Positions 41,115 to 51,401 of a stretch of DNA of 64,000 bases are shown here, one piece after another. The DNA lies in the NCBI GenBank assembly GCA_037389465.1, contig JAZARR010000175.1, positions 3,162,001-3,226,000 on the forward strand, given 5' to 3'. The notes below the pieces were generated by a model. That model made no database searches, was not told the DNA's origin, and saw nothing but the letters and a program-made list of their open reading frames with translations. Position 1 is the stretch's first letter; the number at the start of each line of letters is the position of its first letter. A program made the position numbers and the translations under genes. This DNA is from Baylisascaris procyonis (taxonomy: Eukaryota > Nematoda > Chromadorea > Rhabditida > Ascarididae).

Positions 41115-44100
41115 GTAAGTGAAATTTGCATAAATATTAGACCATTTTTTATCGCTCTATTGTTGGCCTTCTTTGAATGGCTGAAGCGTTTTGGTATTAG
41201 CCAAATCCGCTTCAAACCTAAAACCTAGACTAATTTCCACCTGTACAATGTACAAATGCCTTTACGGTATGTAGCTCTTGACTTCTACTGCATATGTAGC
41301 TCTTGACTTCTACTGCACACTATATGAACTTCTATCACCTGTAATGCCACACAGTGCACAGCCCTCATTTTCTAGCACCAAATAATGCGCATCCTGCACC
41401 CTGTGCAAATTAACATATTTTAGAGGATTTCTGAAGCTTTCGTTCCGTTAATTTACGTTTCAAAGGCATTTAGATTGGAAAACTCTTTTTCATTCGTTTA
41501 CGTTAGCCTTGAGATAATAAGAGTGAGAAATTAGAAAGGTGAGAAGTGATAAGGAAAGAATTTTATGAAAAAAATAGGTTCAATAATTCAACGTCTTTGA
41601 TAGATTTCTTTTGTTATCCTTATAAATTTTCACTAGACAAAAAATCTATCAAAGAATTATTGTTTAGTACTTCAGGCCGACTACCTAACTATGAGATACT
41701 TGATTTGACTCCATTGTATTTGCTGCTTAAGTAAACGATTTCGTTAAGGTGCTGCTAGATAAAAAGCCATACATATTTAGGTTGAAATAACCTGCAAATA
41801 GTCTTTCCAGTATTACTATATGATTTAGTTGTTATAATCACACAGTTTTGCCCTCATTTTATAGTTTATAATCGTCTTTTAAATACCTTTCTGAAAAACT
41901 TGTTTTTATTTCGCTTTTTGCATACTTGAGAGGATTATTTGTGAAATTGTTGCAAATTATTGCAAAAAAGAGAATCGCAAAAAAAAATGTTTTTAAAAGA
42001 TCCATGAGATTTTAATTGCGATATTTGATTGCGAATTTTGCAATTTCAATGCGATAATCGACTGACAAACTCATCATAGTAAATGAACGAAGCGAAAAAT
42101 TTAATTTTCGATTTCATTTGTGAGCGCGCATGAGGGTTCATTAATAATGTGATCGATATTATTAAAAACGAGGAATGCGTTGAGAATAATGAAAAATTCG
42201 ATCAACGAAGATTTTTCTTCAATAAATCGAACAATATGACGAGTAATTTTGTATATTGACAGAAGCAAATAGCGCAAAAGTGATCATTCAATTCAGAAAT
42301 TGATATGAATTGATATGGACCGATAAGAAGAATTCGCAATGAAAGTTTCATGTCCTATCTTTGATGATTTCAACGAATTTTTTGTGGTGAAAAATTTGCA
42401 TATGCAAATTAAAATTTTCACTAATTATTCGGTTCCAGCGTGTGCAAATCCAACAATGCATTTATTTGCAATATAGTGTGCTCGTGAAGGTTTTTAAAGG
42501 ATATGAGAACTTCATGAAAGAAAGGAATATAAAATGATAAAAAAACGAAGATTCGTTGAATATGGGTTGAAATTTGATGAAATTGATTCAAATAGATAAT
42601 TTCAGGCGAAGATGACATGCAGTTTTCAGGCGAAGACCCGCCTGAATTTGTATTTTGCCGCACAGAAAAGCGAATGACTTCTGCAGTTTAAGTGAAAAGG
42701 GAGCCATATATACATCCGACAACTCCTTGTCCCTCCCTTCTTCCTTTCCTCTCCCCCCTCCCCTCCCCTCTCAGTTCCGGTTTTCTCATATCATAATACT
42801 TGTAGACTAAGCATTTATGCGTGAGTGCCGGAATATTTGTTCTCTGAAGTTTTCTTTTTTTTTTTTTTTGCATATTATCATATTATGCTCATCGCTTAAG
42901 GTATCTTCACGTCTATATATGAATAAATGTTTTGCTTACTGCTTAATTTATAGGTGAAGAGATGTGTTCGATGTGCTAACAAAATATGCATTTTTGCACT
43001 CCACTTGGTTGATCAATCACTTTTGTTAGGTAGCATTAGAAATAGAAATATGAAAAATATTATCTTCTTTAAGTGCATCAATCGGTGAGCAGATCTGCAA
43101 AAAAATGCGTTTTTATGTGACCTGATCGAAGCAAAATGCACGCAACTTTTTTCGCTTTTCAAATGCTTATAGTTTCTTTCTAGTTTTGCGGATCCAAATG
43201 GACTATGACATAAGAGGTCATCTACGTAACCTGAGATGCAAGTTGTATTCGTCTAATTTCATAAATTTAGCTCTTTCTTTTTTTCGAGTGAAGCTGCTGG
43301 ACTGACGATAGATGGTTACACATGTACGCACAAAATCGATGTGGCTCTGGTGCACCTTCTGGAAAATAAATTTATAGAAACCGTTAGTGGTGATAGATTG
43401 TCGTTTATGGAAGAAATGCTGTTGGTATATGAGCGAATGTCCACTTTGATTAATCCGTATGATAAGATCAAAATTGTTTTTTCAGGATAATTTTTAATTT
43501 CGCTGCGAGGGCATTTGCTTAGCGTCAGCTAAATTTATTTTAGTCTGTCTCGTAGTTGCGCAATCACATGCACAATTGTGAACTTCGATAATTTGATGGA
43601 AGTGCTTACTACCGTCTTTTTTAACGACGTGGGATGCAGAACAGCGCAACAGCGCCCCTCTCAAGACTAGTAAATTCAGTCATCCTCTTCATCACTCCTT
43701 TCCCCGTACCCCATTCCCTCTTAGTGCATCGTAGAATTCACTGCTTATAAGTCTTATTATTATTTTTCAGCCCCACTCAGATCGTTGTGGCAACTGCATT
43801 CTCGATATTGATATTGACAGCAGTTATAGGAAATTGTGTGGTAATGTGGATTATTGCTACTCATAAGGTGAGTCCATCCAGTGTCCATCAAAGGTCACTT
43901 TGACCATCGAACTGTTCAACGGTGTTACCAACCATCAGCAAAATGTTTCGAGCCATCGGAGAGGCGGCCCGCTATAATTTATGGATGTCATATCTGTGCG
44001 CCGGTGCTGTACTATCGATTTAGTGCTGCCAAAATTGTTCCTGGTCATCAGAGAAGATCTTTTGATACAGAAACATTTCTAATAACTAAACCACATTTGC

Positions 44101-47100
44101 TATGAAGCCATGGATTCATACCGGTCGTCTTCAACTACTCATCTGTGAGGAAATTTTCAAAACAGGCGAGAGAGATGCACATATTTTCATGCACTGGCAA
44201 TAAATGATAGAAAATTCAAATGTTGGGAACTTCATATTTTCTGCAGGTCGGAAGCCTTTTTAAAATATTCCTTACATCTTTCATCCGGTCCTGGTTACCT
44301 TCCATAAAGGTAAGGATTGGTAACATAAAGACGACATTAAAGGTATGACATGAATGCAACGTCAAAAGACTTATGACCGTGTGTAATTATCACTGCGACA
44401 GACCTCATCCTGTGGCCATTCAATAGGGTTCTTTCAAGAATGGATTTATGGATGAAACAACCCTTCGTAAAATATTATTTTGATTCTAGGTGATGCACCG
44501 AGGTTTTAATTACTTTTTGTTGAATATCGCATTTGCCGATTTTCTAATAGCGCTATTGAACGTTGGCACTACATGGACATTCAATTTCTACTATGACTGG
44601 TGGTATGGTGACTTCTGTGCGGTGAATCTATTTTTCGGTGTTGCACCAACTTGTGTCTCTGTCTTCACAATGATGGCTGTTAGTTGGGATAGGTATATTT
44701 TTGTTATTTTTTTAAGAAAATTTTTTCAGTATATTTCAGGATTTCAGGACCAACGTTTCTTTAGATGATGAACGATTTTACTGATGAATACCAAGAAATT
44801 CATAATTTTTCGTTGTTGAATTAAATAGAAAATGGAATATGATGAACTAATCTTTAAAAAAAGCATCTTGCCATAGCAATTTTACTTATTAAAATCTGTT
44901 GATGAAATGAAAATAAGGGAGAAGATTTTTATAATTAGGATTTTTTTCATGGAAATGTTGAATAATTTGTGGATATGTCCAAAATGTAGAGTCGTCGTCG
45001 TTTCTTCATTGGCCACTCCTTGGTCACTCTTTGGCTACTCTTTATGAAATAATGGCTATTCTTTCGAGGCAATCATTCGCATTTTATGCATTAATGGCCT
45101 AATAACTTGGCACTAAAGTTTTTTGCCGCTTTTATTGGCAAATCAAATGACTGTGGAATTTCTCGGAAACTTACATTTATTCAGAGGAAAAAATGAAGTG
45201 ATGAATTATTAGAATAACCCTTTGAAACGTTCCAAACTTCTTATATTCGCTTGCATTGAAGTTTTACTAGTCCTTTAGGGAAAAGGAATAATTTAGCTCC
45301 TTACTGAGGTTTCCGCAAGTTAAAGCTGAGATGATAAGCACTTTTAGGTTATAATGTATGAGGTTGTCATAACAGTCCAGTTGATTTTGGCATGAAAATC
45401 TTGGTACCCCTCCCCTTCCGCCACCCATCTAGATTTGGAGCGTTCCATGGTTTAACGGAAGCAAATTTTCATGCCTTTACTTTCACCATTCACAGAGAAT
45501 GCATTTGAGGTGCCACGCAGTGGTAAACCCTCTACGAAAGCGTCCACTATCCAGTCGTCGTATCGTCTGGATAATTGCTGCAATTTGGATATCGGCGGTC
45601 GCCGTGGCACTACCTGTGGCGATTTATTCCAGAACTGAGAAACATTTCTTTTTCTCTGATCAACGCCATATCATTAGCGTTCAATGGCTATGCATTAGTG
45701 ATTTCACATATAAAGTTGTGTAAGTTTTCCATTGATTAACTGATTTTGTTAACAACTTTAATGTACCCATCAAAACGAAGTGAGCGCTAGATGAAGCAAT
45801 AACGCGAGTTAAACTTGTGTATTTGCATGTTTGGCCGAACATTTTTTTTTGCTACTCCTAATGAAAAAATGCTTCGATGTTTATAAGCGGGAAGAAGAGG
45901 AGATAATGGGGAAGAAAGTGGAACAGCTTTTTTTCACCCCCACCGTCTTCACCTCCTCTCTCCTGGCGATCCTCGCCTGTCCGATGTGAGTTCTGCTGGT
46001 CGACTGCAAATATCTTTTTCGCTGGCAATGAATATCCTGAAACAAGAATAAGATCAGATCAATTTTAAAATGTGTAACTTCTCCTTCTTTTACTATTCTC
46101 ATAGTAGGATTTGCTGTTTTTTTGTTAAAGGAAATCAGTTTTGCTTCAGTATGCCCAATAAAAGTAGGCAAATTCTGTTACTATTCCTCGATATATTCAC
46201 GTGCCACCGATTAAAATGTAAAGTTAAGAGAGATAACTGATGGGATTTGTGCATAGGCATTCGAAAATAGAAGCATCATGAAATTACATCATTATTTCGA
46301 CGAGGTCATGAAGGTTCTTGCCTTACGAGTCTGCGCCAATTCTCGCTATAGCGCTATTGACATTATGTTTTATAGCGTATGGTAAATTTCAAATTACACT
46401 TTCTTTAAGTAAATATTAGTTACGTTCTATTATTTTTTATTATTTCTTCTACCATTTGTAGATTTAAATGATGATACTTTCAACAATACCTCTGAATTAT
46501 AAATTGAGCATTATCAAATGCAAGCGTTTACTGATGTCTTATATGTTTTATTATATTTTATTTCATAAAAAAATATCCTCTTAGAAATGAGTTTTAGTAC
46601 TCTAAATATCGCTAAAAATGCTTCTTCTAATATTTTTATTCAATAGTAACCAATAATATTGATGAAAGCATCCTTCAGATATGATAACACATTGCTCATT
46701 ATTCAATATATTTTACCTTTAATATTCCTATCGGTGACATACGGTAGAATCACATGTGTATTTCGAAATCAAACCGACGATTTTCAACAACATAGCACAA
46801 AATATAGAGATCATCTACATGCGAAACGAAAAGTAAGTGTTTAGCTGTAGATAAATTTCACCTATTGTTGTAAATATTAATATCACTATGGCCATAGAGT
46901 TTAAGTGAATTTTTTTTCTTTGCTTGCAAATCTGAGCTCTGCTGAATTGCCAGCAAATGTGTTTTTTTTTTTTTTGCGAGAGCTATTTTATGCCACAAAT
47001 GCATTTTTTTTTCTTTTGTGAGGGCGTTTTATGTTCGAATCGATGTTCAGCAAAGCGTGGAATAATTCAACAAGAGAAATTTTGCCCGAGTCTATGTTAG

Positions 47101-49856
47101 TGATCAAGCTAGTTGCATATGCTGAAGAACTGACCATTTAGTAAACGCGCTCCAAAGCTCTAAAACTTCCTAAAATATTCTTCAATCCTGAAATCTCTAG
47201 ATAAAGCCTGAAGATCGATATATGCAAGAATATGCTCACACTATTACAGATAAATTGTGATCGAGTTGAGATGATTGATTTAAATAGGTTTTCATATTAT
47301 TATTGCTTATACGTTTGCAGGCAGTGAAAATGTTAGCGTTAGTTGTGGGCATATTTATGGTATGTTGGTTACCGTATCAACTCTATCATGCGGTGCTCGA
47401 AAGGCTTATCACTGACTTCGAATTGGCCTCATATAGTTATATGGTTTTCTATTGGCTAGCGATGAGTGCTTCCGCATATAATCCATTTATATATTGCTAT
47501 GCGAATGCACGGTAAACTATCATACATCAAATAGTTAAATTTTGTTTCTAGGATAATTCGTTTTCCAAGAATAAAATGATTAGAAATAGATTTGGATTTA
47601 TTTGGTTGGAATCTACCAGGGTATTACCAAAAGCACCAGTTGAAGATTGTAGAAAATGTGTTGCTTAGAAGAGAGGGGCGGATATCCCTATTGGATAGAA
47701 ATCTTTGAAATATTGATTTTCGCTCAAGTGGGTGAAAAAATAGAAATCTTTCAAACTTTTGGTGCACCGTCTTTTCGTGGAAAATGCAGCTAGTTTTTTT
47801 TGCATTCATACTTTTAATTTTCTATTCCTCTTTCGATGAGCTGTGCCTATTTTTTGCTACTTTAAATTTCTTAAGGTCAAGTCTAATTGCTGTTGCGAGA
47901 GGTAGAGTTCGAGCTTCGGAAAGTTTCTTTGTATTATTGCGTTCAAAAAGTGATAGCATGAGACTTCTTTGCTTACTAAAAACGACCAATTATTACGTTT
48001 TTCCCTTGGGTCCGATATATTCAAGTGACTGCTAAAGAATTTAGTGATCAACCGAATCATTATCTAATAAAGAATGGAATATTCTAACCAATGAAAGTGT
48101 TTTCTTTTCAGATTCCGGTTGGGATTTCGGTATGTATTTCGATGGTTGCCATGCGTGAAATGCTCGATCGAGGAATATAAACAAAGTGAATTATTTCCCG
48201 AGAAAATTCGTAGTTATATTAATTATCGTTCAGTTCGAAAAAATATTCGTGAAAAATGCTCCGCATATTCCATAGTAAGTTTTATTTTTCGAAATTTTGA
48301 GTAGTTCTTAAGGCGGAGATAAATAGAATTATTGAAAGGTTTGAAATGGTATCCATCAGAGAACTGTTGCAAATCGCTCAGTGAAAGTGTTTTCACATTG
48401 TTTCTTCTTCTAAATAAGGAGATTATTGCTTAAAAGCAATTAAATTTAGAGACTTAGTGGAGCATTCATCATGCAATACGTGGTGTAGTTCGTAGGTTTG
48501 CTTTTGCATCTCGCTGACTTTTAAGATTTCATTTGTTGTTGCAAAATGTAGGAGATGAATGTCGTAACAAAATATCCATGTCAATTTTACCGGTGAGGCT
48601 CGCTCACTACTCAAAGAAAATGCGATAGTTAGCAAACATAAATGAGGCGGTGCTTGGAGGATAAATGGGGTGGTACTTGACAGATGGTAAGATCGTACTA
48701 CGCAGACGAATATGGTGACACCGGACAAATATATTGAGTGGTGTTTGAATGAGAACTAGGGAAATATTTAGGGAATAATGAGACGAAACTGGGCAGAAAG
48801 GGAGAGCGCTGCTTGAGAGACAAGTGCAAAGATGGTGGACAAATGAGTTGATGACAAATAAGGTGATACTGGAGAGCAAATGAGCCTATATTTGGTAAGG
48901 AAATAAGGAGATGCTTGACAGACAAATAGGTCGGTACTTGACGGACAAGTGAGGCGGTGCTTCAAAGAAAAATTAGGCGATAATGAACAGTTGATTAGAG
49001 CGGTACTGGGCAAGCAAACGGGGCGATATTTGGCAGATAAATGAAGCGACTTGACAGACAACATTTGAAAGCCTAGTGGGGCAATACTTATGAGACAGAT
49101 GCAAACGTCGGCCATCGTTTTTGATTGCCCGTTAGGAGTTTTAAAAAACGTGGACACATTTGAGAAAAAAAGTAGAAAGGTAGGTATTAAGTTTTTATCA
49201 TTAAAGTGTACTCGCGAGAATGTTAGGACCATATTGTTATCTCCATCCAAGATCATTTCATTCCTTGATAACATCCAGTTTTGGATGCTATTAAACACCT
49301 GGTAAGAGGTAGTGTTAGTTCCACCACCTGACGACCTTTTTCATCGAAAATTTGGAAGGATTCGATACTTCTTTGAAAAATATTTGCGAAATCTACTCGA
49401 GATTTACGACAGGAACCGTTTAACTATCTTGACAAGTGCATTAGATAGTAATTTTTATTCAACAAAGGACCATTTCGACTGCATATAACTGGACAAGAAA
49501 AGAAAAGATGAACAACTTGTTGGAAAAGTTTTATTCATTCACAAGGAGGAAGTAGGAAGGGAAAAGGTAAAATTCAACAGGTAAATCCTGAAGGTAGAGT
49601 CGATCCGTTTCAGGTGGATTATTCGGATCGTGTAAGTAGTGTTTCATCGATCAATGCGCCAGGTGGAATTTCACAAACACACTGTAGTAAAAACTCGAAT
49701 ATTTCGGACTTGGCGCGAATTCGACGGTTAGAATCCATCAAGAAAGCGACATTGAATCGACCATTACGCAATGGACTGACAAGTGCTCATTGCTGCGACC
49801 GCACACCTTCGGTGAATTATGAAATGAATGCCGAATTGACCGATAAGGTAGCCTAA
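40963..49856 (+). CDS. Tachykinin (neurokinin)-type neuropeptide receptor, class A GPCR (8 exons)
   Basis: Plasma-membrane receptor for a neuropeptide, probably of the tachykinin group, acting through G proteins. Exons: 40963-41114, 43771-43867, 44490-44692, 45510-45719, 46679-46832, 47321-47511, 48112-48274, 49614-49856. Phases match at every join (1,413 nt, 470 aa). The N-terminus has N-glycosylation sequons NFT and NET. Class A landmarks: GN in TM1 (N72), LNIAFAD in TM2 (D100), C126 before TM3 and C212 in loop 2 (disulphide pair), TM4 W177, TM5 P234, CWLP in TM6 (287-290), NPFIY in TM7 (326-330), then Cys 350/353 as palmitoylation candidates. MAVSWDR and AVVNPLRKRPLS fit invertebrate tachykinin receptors. 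The DRY motif reads DRC with the acceptor chosen. The exact peptide ligand is unknown. The C-terminal end may be alternatively spliced. Confidence 0.95.
41269..41318. repeat. 25-bp tandem duplication (2 copies)
   Basis: TATGTAGCTCTTGACTTCTA followed by CTGCA is repeated exactly with a period of 25 bp, inside receptor intron 1. Confidence 0.95.
42727..42772 (-). other. Polypurine tract with G-quadruplex potential (minus strand)
   Basis: On the minus strand this reads as runs of four, four and six G separated by single A, followed by further GG and GGG groups. Such a tract can form a quadruplex or triplex. It lies in receptor intron 1 on the template side. Confidence 0.5.
43771..43867 (+). CDS. 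Tachykinin-type receptor exon 2 (TM1)
   Basis: Encodes residues 52-83: TM1 with ILILTAVIGNCVVMWIIATH. Acceptor tatttttcag, donor AAG|gtgagt; phase 2 in, 0 out. Confidence 0.95.
43868..44489 (+). other. Receptor intron 2
   Basis: 622 bp. A 74-codon open frame begins 14 bases after the donor (43881-44105) in a locally GC-richer patch. It is out of frame with the exon and is probably chance. Confidence 0.5.
44490..44692 (+). CDS. Tachykinin-type receptor exon 3 (TM2-TM3)
   Basis: Encodes residues 84-150 plus two bases of Arg151: VMHRGFNYFLLNIAFADFL (TM2), YYDWWYGDFC (loop 1 and the TM3 Cys) and VFTMMAVSWDR. Acceptor tgattctag, donor GATAG|gtatat; phase 2 out. Confidence 0.96.
44693..45509 (+). 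other. Receptor intron 3
   Basis: 817 bp, AT-rich. The true acceptor is uncertain: a classical TTCACAG lies at 45489-45495, but only a TTTGAG ending at 45509 restores the frame and the expected length. Confidence 0.5.
45510..45719 (+). CDS. Tachykinin-type receptor exon 4 (loop 2, TM4, loop 2 Cys)
   Basis: Encodes AVVNPLRKRPLSSRR, then TM4 (IVWIIAAIWISAVAVALPVA) and QWLC with the loop Cys. With the acceptor at 45509 the junction reads D-R-C-H-A-V-V-N-P, the same length as the family's D-R-Y-M-A-V-V-N-P. Donor TTGT|gtaagt; phase 2 out. Confidence 0.88.
45720..46678 (+). other. Receptor intron 4
   Basis: 959 bp. Nothing recognisable except a pyrimidine tract near 45930-45980. Confidence 0.5.
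46679..46832 (+). CDS. Tachykinin-type receptor exon 5 (TM5, loop 3)
   Basis: Begins after the acceptor atccttcag and encodes YDNTLLIIQYILPLIFLSVT with the TM5 Pro, then a basic loop 3 ending HAKRK. The upstream part of the open frame that starts at an ATG at 46659 is not used: the phase and the expected spacing from the loop 2 Cys require the start at 46679. Donor AAA|gtaagt. Confidence 0.92.
47321..47511 (+). CDS. Tachykinin-type receptor exon 6 (TM6-TM7)
   Basis: Encodes AVKMLALVVGIFMVCWLPYQ (TM6 with CWLP) and SAYNPFIYCYANA (TM7 with NPxxY). Acceptor gtttgcag, donor CACG|gtaaac; phase 0 in, 2 out. Confidence 0.97.
48112..48274 (+). CDS. Tachykinin-type receptor exon 7 (helix 8 and proximal tail)
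   Basis: Encodes FRLGFRYVFRWLPCVKC, matching helix 8 plus palmitoylation-type Cys, and then a charged tail. Acceptor ttcttttcag, donor CCATA|gtaagt. Confidence 0.94.
48590..49110. repeat. Degenerate 23-bp minisatellite (about 20 units)
   Basis: Located in receptor intron 7. The unit approximates TGAGGCGGTACTTGACAGAC plus AAA. Units 48920-49034 keep an exact 23-bp spacing; others range from 15 to 24 bp. Translated on the minus strand it gives a periodic open frame (48768-49298) with recurring K-Y-R/K-H-R and S-P-Y segments. That frame is a by-product of the repeat. Confidence 0.85.
49614..49856 (+). CDS. Tachykinin-type receptor exon 8 (distal tail)
   Basis: Encodes 80 residues of Ser/Thr/Arg-rich cytoplasmic tail after the acceptor ccgtttcag, ending in a TAA at 49854-49856. 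Ser/Thr clusters are possible kinase and arrestin sites. A donor-like AAG|gtagcc just before the stop, and another (CGT|gtaagt) near the exon start, allow alternative C-termini. The exon's downstream limit is therefore less sure than its frame. Confidence 0.82.
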   Translation: MDYSDRVSSVSSINAPGGISQTHCSKNSNISDLARIRRLESIKKATLNRPLRNGLTSAHCCDRTPSVNYEMNAELTDKVA

Positions 49857-51020
49857 TTAACGTGTCTTCTTTATTAGCGTTTTATTCGAATTAGGTAAGG
49901 CAAGTGGATGCTGTAAGTCAGTGACGGAGGAATCGAAGATTGAATAAGGCGATGAGGACTTAAATTTTAAGTGGCATTCGGATACTGAATTTTTTCCGGA
50001 TGCAAAGAGTTTTAAAGTTGTTACCCTGAAAAATTTCCAACTTTGTTAGACTTAGCGACACTATCCTTTACTGTTATTGATATAGAATCATAGCCGTCTA
50101 TATTCTGGATGTCATTTTAGCTACAGTTTTAGTTGCGCCGTGACTCACTAAAAAAATGCCCCTAAAAGTTTATTTTATGCTCGGATATGCTGGAACAGAT
50201 AGCGAGAAAAGTTTACTAGAAATGTTGTCCTGTCGATTTTTACTATTTACATTCAGAAAAAATTGTAGCCCCTAGCGTAATAATTTAACTCATGAATGGG
50301 AAGAGATGTTGACGTGAAAAGCGCATAAAAACCAGGAAAGGATATCACCTTTCAATGCGTAAGTAAGGATCGTGTGTGCTATATCGTTATTCTGGTGCTG
50401 CAAGAAGGTGCCGATCTCCCTTTCCAAAATCTTCAGTTTAGTCTCTTTCCCATTACTTTGTTTGCTCCTCTTATGTTTGAAACGCAAGCTATGACTTAGA
50501 TAGGCCTCTTGTCCAATAGTCTTGTGTTGGTGAGTATGAGGCAAATAACAGCTAACGGCTCTCAATATTTAGCTAAGGGAAGAAGATGCTTAATGAAAGC
50601 AACCATTTTAAGTGATTTCCTAATCACTCAATTACTATTCTTAAATTTGGCGGTTTATGTTAATTAACCTGTGTTCATAGTGATAGGAAGAAGAAAAGCT
50701 CTGAAGAACTGGAGAGGAAACCGTTTCATACGTTGCCGGAAACATCGAATAAATGACGGCAGTGATGCGTTGTGATGTTTATTGTTGAATAAGAGAGAAT
50801 TACACATGAATAATTAATTTATGTTTTATTTATTAGCACAATACATCAGCAATTCAATATCTTTACATCTAATTTTTATAATAATGATTATGCATTTAGG
50901 CAAAACGTCATTAACGTATGTCCGTCTGCGGACAAGTTTTCGTTGGTCATCAAAAACACCCCATTATCATTCTCAGTCTGAGCCGGACTTCGGTTGGCTC
51001 ATAACTCAAAAACATCGAAG

Positions 51021-51065
<45 letters not shown>

Positions 51066-51347
51066 TTATTTATTTATTTGCAATTTCATCCTGTGAAGGC
51101 TATATCGCTGTAAAGAAACCATCTCTCTAAAGGTATTCGATATTTTATGAATTTGGGTGAACTAAATTTCTGGCAGCTGTTAATAGACCTTCTTGACATC
51201 ATATTTGCTGAGATATACAAAAAGCAATTAAAAATGATAAAATTAAATGTGGACGAAATTTGAAGGCAAGTAAGTTACATTTGCAAGAAAAAAAGTTAGG
51301 AATGCAAGAGCAAGGCGAATATATTCGAACGATGCGAAGATTTGCCG
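49857..51347. other. Region between the convergent receptor genes
   Basis: Should hold both 3' UTRs. Two exon-like pieces are unassigned: a plus-strand 24-codon tail-like frame after an acceptor near 50690 (DRKKKSSEELERKPFHTLPE..., stop near 50757), and a minus-strand 91-codon frame at 50290-50565. Neither joins the neighbouring genes in a phase I could prove. Confidence 0.5.
51022..51062. repeat. (TA)n microsatellite with adjoining TTTA repeat
   Basis: About 40 bp of TA followed by several TTTA units to about 51080, between the two receptor genes. Confidence 0.95.
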
Positions 51348-51401
51348 TTACGTTCCAACAACATCACTGAACTTCACTGTTGGTATCCTTCTGAAAGCGA
51401 C
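51348..51401 (-). CDS. Class B receptor last exon (candidate)
   Basis: Acceptor attcgcag and phase 0 give [17 protein letters not shown] and TAA. A second acceptor 11 bases further in (gctttcag, exon 51364-51390) would give KDTNSEVQ and TGA, also in phase. Reading through the preceding donor instead gives a stop at 51481. The three ends cannot be separated from sequence alone. Confidence 0.45.
   Translation of the reverse strand, partial: VAFRRIPTVKFSDVVGT

Larger units (their letters stand above)
41115..43770 (+). other. Receptor intron 1
   Basis: 2,656 bp. Contains the 25-bp tandem duplication, a C-rich tract at about 42727-42772 and an unexplained plus-strand open frame at 43257-43490 (77 codons) described under findings. 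Confidence 0.6.

Noticed and set aside
43881..44105. 74-codon ORF just after the TM1 exon as coding
   Set aside because: Out of frame with exon 2, whose donor GTGAGT and match to the next exon are both strong.
46659..46678. ATG-initiated start of the frame at the TM5 exon
   Set aside because: The upstream 20 bases are intron; the acceptor at 46677-46678 gives the correct phase and loop length.
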